Positions 1 through 6,986 of a stretch of 8,086 bases of DNA are shown here, piece by piece. Each line of letters begins with the position of its first letter. Position 1 is the first letter of the stretch. Source of the DNA: Nitrososphaerales archaeon (GTDB taxonomy: Archaea; Thermoproteota; Nitrososphaeria; Nitrososphaerales; UBA183); NCBI GenBank assembly GCA_030042335.1, contig JASHZW010000005.1:1-8086 (forward strand). The letters run 5' to 3'. Made by a program: the position numbers and the translations under genes. The notes beneath the pieces were generated by a model, which was not told the DNA's origin, ran no database searches, and saw only the letters and a list, made by a program, of their open reading frames with translations.

Positions 1-662
1 ACAAGACTGCCGACGGGTACTCGCTCTCGACCAACAACGGTGAGGTAACAGCCTCGCAAGTGGTGCTCGCCACGGGCGCTTGGTCGGGGCCCATCTTCCG
101 CAAGCTAGGCGTGGAGCTCCCGATCAAGGTCGTGCGCCACCCCGTGGCAATCTACGACCGTCCCGAGGAGTTCAGAGGGGTGAGACCAGTGCTCTTCGAC
201 TTCCCGCGCTCAGCCTACTACAAGCCCGAGGGCCAGAACCTGCTCTTCGTGGGGACCATGGAACAGGAGCTGGAGGCGAACAGCCTTCCGGTCGACCCCG
301 ACAACTACGAGCAGGGCATCTCATTCGACGAGACCGAGAAGTTCACCGGCTGGACCGCGACGGTCTATCCTGTCATGGGAGAGAAGGGACGGTTCGTGAG
401 GGGATACAGCGGCGTCTACGACAACACCCCTGACCAGCAGCCAATCATCGATGAGCTCTCAGACTACGGCTACCCGGGAGTGCGTTGCCTCGTGGGCCTG
501 AGCGGCCACGGCTTCAAGCTCTGTCCCGAGTACGGCAGGATAATGGCCGCCCTGGTTGCAGACGACCGCTTCGACGACTACGACGTCTCGGTCTTCCGCC
601 TGAAGCGCTTTGAAACTGGCGAGCTCCTCATGAGCAGGTACGCCATCTCGACGGTCGGATGA
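1..662 (+). CDS. FAD-dependent oxidoreductase, DAO family (5' end missing)
   Basis: The reading frame is open from the window edge (first full codon at 3) to TGA at 660-662, giving 219 visible residues, so the N-terminal dinucleotide-binding half lies outside. The visible part has DAO-family hallmarks: a TGAWSG-type FAD contact at about 66-86, a YSGVYDNTPDQQP segment at 405-443 (relatives often read G-x-Y-x-x-TPD-x-x-P), and SGHGFKLCP at 501-527, the C-terminal FAD-binding signature. Family members such as sarcosine oxidase subunit beta, glycine oxidase and D-amino-acid oxidases oxidise a C-N bond in the cytoplasm, passing electrons to oxygen or a carrier. The Cys that covalently holds FAD in monomeric sarcosine oxidase sits just ahead of the TPD segment; here that place has Gly-Val-Tyr, so FAD is probably non-covalent. 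The substrate cannot be told from this fragment. The next gene is on the same strand but has its own promoter. Confidence 0.85.
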   Translation, partial: KTADGYSLSTNNGEVTASQVVLATGAWSGPIFRKLGVELPIKVVRHPVAIYDRPEEFRGVRPVLFDFPRSAYYKPEGQNLLFVGTMEQELEANSLPVDPDNYEQGISFDETEKFTGWTATVYPVMGEKGRFVRGYSGVYDNTPDQQPIIDELSDYGYPGVRCLVGLSGHGFKLCPEYGRIMAALVADDRFDDYDVSVFRLKRFETGELLMSRYAISTVG

Positions 663-687
663 ACGCGAGGGAGCGCGCATGGTAATT

Positions 688-702
688 TGGATTCTTCTTT
701 TT
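688..702 (+). terminator. possible T-tract terminator after the oxidoreductase
   Basis: A T-rich run (TGGATTCTTCTTTTT, 688-702) begins about 25 bases after the oxidoreductase stop codon. Archaeal RNA polymerase terminates at T-tracts on the coding strand without needing a hairpin, and none is seen here. The tract runs directly into the TATA box of the next gene, so its composition may be explained by the promoter alone. Confidence 0.25.
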
Positions 703-708
703 ATATTC
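698..708 (+). promoter_or_regulatory. TATA box of the S53 peptidase gene
   Basis: TTTTTATATTC, with core TTTATATT at 700-707, is the only strongly AT-rich element in the 65-base gap. Archaeal transcription normally starts about 25-27 bases downstream of the box centre, here near 728-731. This coincides with the TTG start codon at 728, so the mRNA is probably leaderless or nearly so. No Shine-Dalgarno sequence precedes the codon, which agrees. Confidence 0.65.
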
Positions 709-727
709 GGAGACCTGACGAGCACCG

Positions 728-3700
728 TTGAAGAGTTCCCTCGCTGACGCTCGGCGTTCAATCGTCGGCGCAGGGGTCGTCATGGCGCTTCTCTCGCTTT
801 CGTTGCTCGTTGCCTACCCCTTGCAGTCTGCGTCGGCCCAGCCTTCGCAGACACTGAACTCGGTCGTCCCGACAGTCCTAGATGGCTTCAGGAGCATGGG
901 GGCGCTTCCCGGCTCGACACCCGTCTTCGTCACGGTCGCGATACCCCTACAGAACACCCAAGAGCTCGACTACCTCACGCAGCAGATTTCGAACCCTAGC
1001 TCGCCCATGTATCGTCAATTCCTCACACAGTCCGAGGTACAGCAGTTCCTGCCCGTGACGGCGTACGAGTCGGCCCTCTCCTACCTGCAAGGCTTGGGCC
1101 TCACGGTCGTCTCCTCATCGCTCGACTCGATAATCGTCGCCGAAGGTACGGCCTCGCAGGTCGCGCAGTCCCTCGGGCTCAGGTACGAAGTCTACGGCAA
1201 CGGCTCAGCTGTGTACTATACTTCTTCCGGCACGTCCCCGATACCCGGTGCCTACCTCTACTCCTCCAACGTCACCGCGGTCTTCCTCGACCATCCGGTC
1301 GACCTCGTGAGCAGCGAAGATGCGGCTGCGCTCAGCTCCGACCAGACGTCGCAGACGAACCAGACCGAGCCGCTCGGGAGCATCCCGCTCACCGACCTCC
1401 AGTCTGTCTACAACGTCACTTCGCTGTACGCGGAAGGTGACAAGGGTGCCGGATACACTGCCGGCATCCTCGACTTTTACGGCGACCCCTACATCTCTCA
1501 GCAGCTCGAGTACTTCGACGAGGCCTTCGGCCTGCCCACCTCGCCATTCACGGTGACGTCCATCGGCCCCTACAACCCGAGCTTGGGTGTCTACGAGGGA
1601 TGGGATGCCGAGATCAGTCTTGACGTGGAGTCGGTCCACGCCATGGCGCCTCAGGTCAGCATCGACCTCTACATCGCGAACGGAGCGCTGCCACTCGCCG
1701 CCGCGATAGCGGCGATCGACCAGAACGACAATGTCAACGACGTCACACAGAGCTTCGGCTATCCCGAGGCAGTGCTCTCGGAGTTCGGAGCCACGGGCCT
1801 AGAGCTGAACGTCATCCTGACCGACCAGTATTATCTGCTCGGGTCCGCGGAGGGAATAACGTACATCGCCTCCACTGCCGACAACGGCGGGAGCGGCTAC
1901 AGCGGCGGTCCCGAAGGGACGCCGTCCTATCCTAGCACCTCTCCCTATGTCGTGGCGGTTGGCGGCACGACCACCTACGTGACCTCGGACGGGAACAGCG
2001 TCGGGTCGTCCGATCAGACCGCGTGGTCTTCCTACGGCTTCGTCCCATACCAGCAGAACTACGGAGGGAGCACCGGAGGAGTCAGCATCCTCGAGCCGGT
2101 GCCGTGGTATCAATCCGGCCTGTCTGTGCCGTCGACTTTCGCCTCGGGCCGGATGACGCCTGATATTGCATTGAATGCGGCGCTCTATCCCGGAGTCGAC
2201 GTGGTGCTGCCGGGCAACCAGACCGGTGTCTATGGAGGGACGAGCGAGTCGAATCAGCTCTTCGGCGGGCTTCTCACGCTCCTGATGGACGCCTCCAAGT
2301 CTGCCTTCGGCCTCCTGAACCCCACGCTCTACGCGATGAGCAGCAACCCGACGACCTACTCGAAGGTCTATGACCCCATAACATTCGGATACACCATCCC
2401 CTGGACAGCGACCAGTGGATACAACCTCGTGACCGGTCTGGGAGCACCCAACATCGGCGAGATGGCCCGCTACATGAACACAGCGGCGTCCGCCGGCCTG
2501 GGAGTAAACGTCTCGGCCACCGTCTCAGGTTCGGCGCCCACCGACCTCATGCCGGGCCAGGTCGTGACCGTCTCGGCCCAGGTGACGCAGGGCAAGACGA
2601 GTGTCACGACGGGCACCTTCACGGCACAGCTGGAGACGATTTCGGGAAGCGTCGCGTCCATCACGCTGTCATACAGCTCATCGAGCCGTTCCTGGACGGG
2701 GACGATCACAGTCCCCGATGATGCTGCCGGGATAACTTACATCGCCGTCGGCGGAACCTCAGGTTCCGACTCGGGTAGCGGCTTCGTGGAGACCTTCGCC
2801 GGCTATGTCGCCACCTATCTGTCTCCCACCTTCGACGAGCCGTACTCGGCCCAGTTCGGGATACCCATCGACGTCAACATCACGACGCTGGACGGGATTC
2901 CTGCCACGGGGTCCTTCACGTTCTCCGCGTCCACCTATTCGATCGAGTCCAACACGTACACCCAGGTCGGCAGCGTGGCAGTCACCTACGGTTCGACCGG
3001 CTTCGGAAACATGTGGCAAGGGAACATGTCGGGCAACTACCCCGATGACCCGCTGCTCATCTCAGGTCAAGGGTCGGTGTACGGGCTCGTCCCCGTCATA
3101 AACGGGGTGAGCTTGCAGAAGTCATTCGTGGAGACCACTGTCTTGGCACAGCCCGGCGTAGTCGCTCCGGGTCAGAGCGTCTTCATCGTCGCCACGCTGG
3201 TGGCGCCTGTCAACACTCCAGCGGTTACCTCAGCGGAGACGGACCTGCCCGTGAGCTCCAACGTGGAGGTCGGGTCCAACGTCACGGCTGCGCTGGTGAG
3301 CCAGTCCGGGAAGGTCGAGGCGACCACCACGCTCTATCTGAACTCATACCTCAGCTCGGAGGAGGCCATACAGGGAGAGTTCACTGTGCCCTCTGGCCTG
3401 CAGCCGGGTCTCTACGACGTCCTGCTCGACTCAAGCTACAACTCCATCGACTTGGGGACATGGATCAACGGCTCCTACTTCGCGCAGGTGTACGTAGCTC
3501 CCGCCACAAGCACCATCCAGACCACCATCACGCCTTCGACGGTGTACCAGGGCCAGACGGTCACCGTGAACGCTAAGATCGACTACGCGAACGGGACGGC
3601 CGTCAAGTACGGCATATACTCAGCGACGGTCTATCCCACGGGGCTACAGAACGCCTACAACTACTTCTCCGAGTATGTCTCGGTCCCCCTGACCTACCAG

Positions 3701-4849
3701 TCCTCCACCGGCCTGTGGACGGCCAGCGTGACGCTTCCATCGGCGTATAACGCCGGGGGGACAGTGGCGGTCGACCAGGGCGCCCTCTATCTCAGCGGTC
3801 CATACGATGTGTTCGTGACCGGCATCTCAGCCGACGGGATACCGTCGAACACGAGCATCTCGGTCCAGCAACAGCTCCAGATAGAGCCCTATCTCTACGT
3901 GAGCGGTCAGACCGTCTCGTCGCTGTCGCAGTACTCGCAGCTCGCCCTCTCCGGTGACACCGTAGGACCGGTGCCTGAGACGACTCAGCCCGCCATCTCT
4001 CCCGAGATGAGCGACGACCTGTTCTTGGGGTCGGATACCATACAGGGAGAGGCGCTCACGATATCCCAGTCGCAGATCCAAGGGACGCTCACTCTTGAGA
4101 ACTGCGACGTCACTCTGGTTGGGGTCACCGGCGGCACCGTGATCGCCCAGGACAGCACCGTGGTGCTCGAGCAGTCTAGCCTTGCTTCGCTCCAGCTCAC
4201 GAATTCCCATGTCTCGATGAACGCATCCGTCGTCGACCAGATATATCCGCCGCTTCCCACAGTAACGATCCAGTCGCCCGCCCCGAGCTCCGTCTACAAC
4301 GGGACCTCCGCAGGGTTTACCGTGACAGGCGGCGAGATTTCGTCGATCGCCGTCTACCTCGACGGCGTGCTTCTCCAGACCCTGTCGCCGTCTCCTTCGT
4401 ACAGCGTGCCGCTCGTGGCGTCGTCGATGACAGTTGGCGTCCACACCCTCGAGGTCGTCGTGACCCAGCAGGACGGACTCTCCAGCTCGAGCTCCGTCGC
4501 CTTCAGCACAGATGGACCTCTGGTCGCCGCGAACGACTCGATAAGCACCCTGAGCACCGCAGTCTCGTCGCAGAGCAGCAGGATCAGCTCGCTCGATTCT
4601 CAGCTTAACACGGCAGATGACATGATTTACGCGCTGGCGCTGCTCGCGGTGGTGGCCCTCCTCGTAGCGATCGTTGCGGTAACGAGGAAGCCGAAGCCCT
4701 CCGTCCAGCCTCAGGCGACCACTCCCGAAAGTCCCGCTCCTCCGGGGCCTTCCCCTCAGCCCCAACAGCAGGATGCCCCACCTCCGCAGCCGCCCGCTCC
4801 CACGCCGGAACAGGCGCCCGGTCCGGCCCCTGAACCCGAATCTCTCTAG
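728..4849 (+). CDS. membrane-anchored S53 family (sedolisin/kumamolisin) peptidase with long beta-rich stalk
   Basis: Secreted serine-carboxyl peptidase of 1373 residues. A signal peptide (K2, R9, R10, hydrophobic 12-32, ASA before Q38) is followed by a pro-kumamolisin activation domain at about 66-188 and a catalytic domain at about 215-585. The catalytic set is complete: E295 and D299 in an E-x-x-x-D helix, D385 (oxyanion) in TADNGG, and S506 in GGTSES. VTGLGAPN at 568-575 matches the C-terminal calcium-site region of the family. Four putative beta-sandwich domains start near residues 611, 711, 816 and 943. They are followed by a 17-residue repeat block (1119-1169), an Ig-like domain (1177-1262), a short coiled-coil-like stretch (about 1268-1298), one membrane helix (1299-1319), then RKPKP and a Pro/Gln-rich cytosolic tail. 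About 15 N-x-S/T sites are present and only one Cys (C1126). Characterised S53 enzymes work at acid pH. The TTG start is preferred over ATG at 782 because it supplies the basic N-region and fits the promoter. Confidence 0.9.
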   Translation: MKSSLADARRSIVGAGVVMALLSLSLLVAYPLQSASAQPSQTLNSVVPTVLDGFRSMGALPGSTPVFVTVAIPLQNTQELDYLTQQISNPSSPMYRQFLTQSEVQQFLPVTAYESALSYLQGLGLTVVSSSLDSIIVAEGTASQVAQSLGLRYEVYGNGSAVYYTSSGTSPIPGAYLYSSNVTAVFLDHPVDLVSSEDAAALSSDQTSQTNQTEPLGSIPLTDLQSVYNVTSLYAEGDKGAGYTAGILDFYGDPYISQQLEYFDEAFGLPTSPFTVTSIGPYNPSLGVYEGWDAEISLDVESVHAMAPQVSIDLYIANGALPLAAAIAAIDQNDNVNDVTQSFGYPEAVLSEFGATGLELNVILTDQYYLLGSAEGITYIASTADNGGSGYSGGPEGTPSYPSTSPYVVAVGGTTTYVTSDGNSVGSSDQTAWSSYGFVPYQQNYGGSTGGVSILEPVPWYQSGLSVPSTFASGRMTPDIALNAALYPGVDVVLPGNQTGVYGGTSESNQLFGGLLTLLMDASKSAFGLLNPTLYAMSSNPTTYSKVYDPITFGYTIPWTATSGYNLVTGLGAPNIGEMARYMNTAASAGLGVNVSATVSGSAPTDLMPGQVVTVSAQVTQGKTSVTTGTFTAQLETISGSVASITLSYSSSSRSWTGTITVPDDAAGITYIAVGGTSGSDSGSGFVETFAGYVATYLSPTFDEPYSAQFGIPIDVNITTLDGIPATGSFTFSASTYSIESNTYTQVGSVAVTYGSTGFGNMWQGNMSGNYPDDPLLISGQGSVYGLVPVINGVSLQKSFVETTVLAQPGVVAPGQSVFIVATLVAPVNTPAVTSAETDLPVSSNVEVGSNVTAALVSQSGKVEATTTLYLNSYLSSEEAIQGEFTVPSGLQPGLYDVLLDSSYNSIDLGTWINGSYFAQVYVAPATSTIQTTITPSTVYQGQTVTVNAKIDYANGTAVKYGIYSATVYPTGLQNAYNYFSEYVSVPLTYQSSTGLWTASVTLPSAYNAGGTVAVDQGALYLSGPYDVFVTGISADGIPSNTSISVQQQLQIEPYLYVSGQTVSSLSQYSQLALSGDTVGPVPETTQPAISPEMSDDLFLGSDTIQGEALTISQSQIQGTLTLENCDVTLVGVTGGTVIAQDSTVVLEQSSLASLQLTNSHVSMNASVVDQIYPPLPTVTIQSPAPSSVYNGTSAGFTVTGGEISSIAVYLDGVLLQTLSPSPSYSVPLVASSMTVGVHTLEVVVTQQDGLSSSSSVAFSTDGPLVAANDSISTLSTAVSSQSSRISSLDSQLNTADDMIYALALLAVVALLVAIVAVTRKPKPSVQPQATTPESPAPPGPSPQPQQQDAPPPQPPAPTPEQAPGPAPEPESL
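4082..4234 (+). repeat. three 17-codon beta-ladder repeats inside the S53 protein
   Basis: Residues 1119-1169 align as three consecutive 17-residue units. Each follows the pattern Gly/Ala, Thr/Ser, hydrophobic, x, Leu/Ala, x, Asn/Asp, Cys/Ser, x, Val, x, Leu/Met. The eighth residues are C1126, S1143 and S1160, exactly 17 apart. A shorter related unit (ALTISQSQIQ, with S1115) precedes them 11 residues earlier. Regular hydrophobic ladders with a small polar residue at the turn suggest parallel beta-helix or beta-solenoid rungs. The fold is inferred from the pattern; the spacing is read directly. Confidence 0.55.
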
Positions 4850-4852
4850 TGG

Positions 4853-5728
4853 CTAGGTGCCCTGCAGTCCAGCGAGTTTCACGCTCACGTCCCAGAGCTT
4901 CGCAGCCTCGGACTCGTCCATTGACTCCTTGGACGAAGGAACTGCCTTCCTCTTTGTGAAGTACTCGCCCGTGACGTTCGCAACGTCGGGCGAGGAAGCG
5001 AGATACACCACTGTGTCGGCTCCCTTCTCGGGACTGAGCATGAACGCGCCGCCCAACCTGAGGCCGACGCTCAGCGCCCCTGCCGAATGCCTTCCCCAGT
5101 TTGTCGCGACGACACCCGGATGCACGGAGTTTACCGTCACCCCTGTACCCTTCAGTCTCTTCGCGAGCTCGTGTGTGAAGAGCACCTGCGCCAGCTTCGA
5201 CTGTGAATAGGACTTCATCGCCCCGTAGCCCGTCTCCTCCTGGAGGTCGTCGAAGTTCATGTGGCCGCCGGTGTGCGCATCGGAGCTCACGTTGATTATC
5301 CTCGAGGGGGCGCTCACCCTGAGGACAGGGAGGAGTAGGTTGGTCAGCAGGAAGTGCGAGAGATAGTTAACCTCGAAGGTGGTCTCGAGGCCGTCCTGTG
5401 TCACCGTCCTCTTTCCGAGGATCAAACCTGCGTCGTTAACCAGCACGTGCAGGGGTTGCTTCGCCGCGATAAAGTCGTCCGCCATCTTCCTCACGGACGC
5501 GAGGGATGCCAGGTCTGCAATCATTATGGAGATGTCTTCCTTCTTGGCACCCGACGCCTGGAGTACCTCGGTCCGAGCCTGCTCCGCCTTCTCCGGGTCG
5601 CGGCAGACCATCACGACCTTCGCCCCCATCTTCGCCAGACCGAGCGTGGCCGCCTTGCCGATGCCGGAGTTCGCCCCTGTGATCATGCACGTCTTCCCGG
5701 CTATCCACGGAGAGCTTTGCGCCGCCAT
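4853..5728 (-). CDS. short-chain dehydrogenase/reductase (retinol dehydrogenase-like)
   Basis: A complete 291-residue classical SDR with one Rossmann domain, probably cytoplasmic. T17-G24 (TGANSGIG) is the TGxxxGxG cofactor loop, and R43 in the CRD segment after strand two favours NADP(H). D72 in the AD-L motif contacts the adenine ring. The catalytic set is N121, S149 (NVSS), Y174 and K178 (YSQSK). The post-catalytic HPGVVATNW is typical of the retinol dehydrogenase/WW-domain oxidoreductase branch. The structural NNAG motif reads NDAG (98-101), a one-base difference. The substrate is unknown; enzymes of this branch reduce or oxidise carbonyls and alcohols on hydrophobic or steroid-like molecules. 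The ATG at 5728 sits about 36 bases from a TATA box and leaves room for the full Rossmann strand. The stop codon is 3 bases from that of the convergent S53 gene. Confidence 0.9.
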   Translation of the reverse strand: MAAQSSPWIAGKTCMITGANSGIGKAATLGLAKMGAKVVMVCRDPEKAEQARTEVLQASGAKKEDISIMIADLASLASVRKMADDFIAAKQPLHVLVNDAGLILGKRTVTQDGLETTFEVNYLSHFLLTNLLLPVLRVSAPSRIINVSSDAHTGGHMNFDDLQEETGYGAMKSYSQSKLAQVLFTHELAKRLKGTGVTVNSVHPGVVATNWGRHSAGALSVGLRLGGAFMLSPEKGADTVVYLASSPDVANVTGEYFTKRKAVPSSKESMDESEAAKLWDVSVKLAGLQGT

Positions 5729-5760
5729 ATCCGAGACAAGAAAACGGAGGCGCGGGGAGC

Positions 5761-5768
5761 GATATAAG
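5761..5768 (-). promoter_or_regulatory. TATA box of the SDR gene
   Basis: Read on the minus strand this is CTTATATC, centred about 36 bases before the ATG at 5728. Initiation about 26 bases downstream would fall near 5738 and give a leader of roughly 10 bases. No Shine-Dalgarno sequence is seen in that leader, so initiation is probably of the short-leader archaeal type. Confidence 0.55.
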
Positions 5769-5772
5769 TTCC

Positions 5773-5806
5773 GTCATCTCCACGAAATCCGAGAGTTTAT
5801 GATGAC
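5773..5806. repeat. inverted repeat GTCATC/GATGAC next to the SDR promoter
   Basis: Arms at 5773-5778 and 5801-5806 are perfect 6-base reverse complements separated by 22 bases. The proximal arm lies 4 bases upstream of the SDR TATA box, in the region where TFB would bind. It could be an operator, but arms this short with a long spacer are also expected by chance. Confidence 0.2.
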
Positions 5807-5815
5807 AGCAAAGGG

Positions 5816-5834
5816 ACCGGCGCCACCAGCCGGT
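5816..5834. repeat. GC-rich stem-loop ACCGGC/GCCGGT
   Basis: Arms at 5816-5821 and 5829-5834 pair perfectly around a 7-base loop, and the pair can extend by one G-T wobble. The element lies in the gap downstream of the methyltransferase and upstream of the SDR gene. It has no following T-tract on either strand, so it does not look like a classic terminator. Confidence 0.3.
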
Positions 5835-5842
5835 TGCCACGT

Positions 5843-5855
5843 GTCTTCAGAAGAC
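5843..5855. repeat. near-contiguous palindrome GTCTTC-A-GAAGAC
   Basis: A perfect 6+1+6 dyad. The one-base centre makes a hairpin unlikely, while compact dyads of this kind suit dimeric DNA-binding proteins. It lies about 75 bases upstream of the SDR TATA box. Chance occurrence cannot be excluded. Confidence 0.25.
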
Positions 5856-6022
5856 CAGCTTGGAACTTCCGCTGTCGATGTCACTGCTCTTCATTCTCTT
5901 GGGCCCGGTCGTCACTTCCGATACGGTGACGGCGACCGTCGCCGGCGGTCAAACCTTCATCCCATTGAGTAACAGAATGCCCAGTGTGCGTTATCCCGCG
6001 GTAACGGGGTCTCGCCGGACCG

Positions 6023-6841
6023 TCACTGCTTCTCGCACAGGAAGTGAAACCTTGATAGTCTCTGTTCGTTCGCCAGCGTGTGAACGGTCGAGAGGAACCT
6101 CTGGAGACCATCGAAGTTTGCCTCGCCCTCCATCTCGACGAGTTCTTGTCTATAATGGGATCGGGCATCTCGCCACCGTTCCGAGACACGCGACATGTTG
6201 GGTGTGCTGTCCTCGCGGGATAGAAGCTCAAGACCTGCGGTGTTTATCACTTTCTCATTCTCCCCCGGCGGTGCGAACACGTAGTACCCTATCGAGCTTC
6301 TCATTGCAAGCTCCGAATACGAAACCAGGCCAGTTACGACTGTTGGGTCCGTAAAGAGCAAGCGACCTCCAGTCTTGAGCACTCTCGCCCACTCCCTAAG
6401 CGCAGCAGGACGGTCTGGAAAATGGATGATCGCGTCGATGCAGATGACGCTATCGAAGGCTTCATCTTCGAAAGGGAGTCTCGAACCCGCGTCTGCCTCC
6501 AAGAAGGTTGCCCGGGAGGCAAGACCACGTTTCTCAGACAACTTTCTGGCCGCGGCGATTCCGTTTCTGTTGATGTCTATCCCGGTAACGCGGCAACCGA
6601 CGGTCTGAGCCATGAAAAGCGTTGGATTCCCGGATCCGCAGGCAACGTCGAGGACGTGCGAACTCTCTGCCAGCTTCAAAAGCGTGAAGAATCTCTCGTA
6701 TTCGTCCCTCGTCATCCAGCCACTCTGGCCGAGGTCGTCGCCGTAGGTCTCCTCTCGGACGCGCTTCAACACTGATTCCTCGAGCTTGCCGTATGCATTA
6801 TCGTACAGATCGACTCCGCCCTTCCCCTTTGATTCCGTCAT
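6023..6841 (-). CDS. class I SAM-dependent methyltransferase
   Basis: A complete 272-residue protein with a Rossmann-like methyltransferase core, probably cytoplasmic. Motif I is VLDVACGSGN at 63-72, the acidic residue that holds the SAM ribose is D89 in VTGIDIN, D117 in EADA contacts the adenine, and LPFEDEAFDSV (about 122-132) with CIDAIIHFPDR forms motif IV and its extension. RVLKTGGRLLFTD is the usual next strand. The N-terminal segment with GQSGWMTRDEY at about 38-48 resembles the lid of small-molecule N- or C-methyltransferases (Methyltransf_11/25 group). The C-terminal third, with NEKVINTAGLELL, probably forms the acceptor site. The acceptor cannot be named. The ATG at 6841 is supported by a Shine-Dalgarno sequence 8 bases upstream. 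Base composition looks lower in GC than the neighbours. Confidence 0.88.
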   Translation of the reverse strand: MTESKGKGGVDLYDNAYGKLEESVLKRVREETYGDDLGQSGWMTRDEYERFFTLLKLAESSHVLDVACGSGNPTLFMAQTVGCRVTGIDINRNGIAAARKLSEKRGLASRATFLEADAGSRLPFEDEAFDSVICIDAIIHFPDRPAALREWARVLKTGGRLLFTDPTVVTGLVSYSELAMRSSIGYYVFAPPGENEKVINTAGLELLSREDSTPNMSRVSERWRDARSHYRQELVEMEGEANFDGLQRFLSTVHTLANEQRLSRFHFLCEKQ

Positions 6842-6849
6842 TACCTACG

Positions 6850-6855
6850 CCTCCC
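6850..6855 (-). promoter_or_regulatory. Shine-Dalgarno sequence of the methyltransferase
   Basis: GGGAGG on the minus strand ends 8 bases before the ATG at 6841, an ideal distance, and fixes the start. It contrasts with the S53 and SDR genes, which show no such site and look leaderless or short-leadered. No convincing TATA box was found further upstream for this gene. Confidence 0.6.
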
Positions 6856-6986
6856 AGCTGAGGGAGAGGTGATTTTGACGAAAAACCTTGCGCTTTTGAT
6901 GGGCCGAACTCGAACGATTCACGCTAAATGTCTGCGGCGGTTGATTCCCAGCAGACGCGGCCTGCTGCAGTGAGAGGTGCCCGATA

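Noticed and set aside
679..747. 22-codon ATG reading frame in the gap before the S53 gene
   Set aside because: It runs through the TATA box and overlaps the peptidase start in another frame, with no ribosome binding site; it is better explained as promoter DNA.
3827..4765. 312-codon open frame on the minus strand inside the S53 gene
   Set aside because: Its translation is rich in Arg and Gly with no recognisable domain, as expected for the antisense shadow of a GC-rich gene, and the plus-strand protein is clearly real.
5799..5805. ATGATGA matching a C/D-box small RNA C box
   Set aside because: No CTGA D box follows within about 80 bases on the same strand, so a C/D guide RNA is not supported.
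5930..5944. CGGCGAC-C-GTCGCCG palindrome
   Set aside because: It is low-complexity CG-rich sequence with a one-base centre, not adjacent to a promoter or gene end, and could easily arise by chance.
5379..5972. 197-codon plus-strand frame across the SDR gene and its upstream gap
   Set aside because: It is mostly antisense to the well-supported SDR and shows no domain-like sequence.
6949..6967. CAGCAG/CTGCTG stem-loop with 7-base loop downstream of the tRNA
   Set aside because: It has no T-tract and an alternative pairing with TCTGC at 6931 is equally good; a single 6-bp repeat in a GC-rich gap is within chance.
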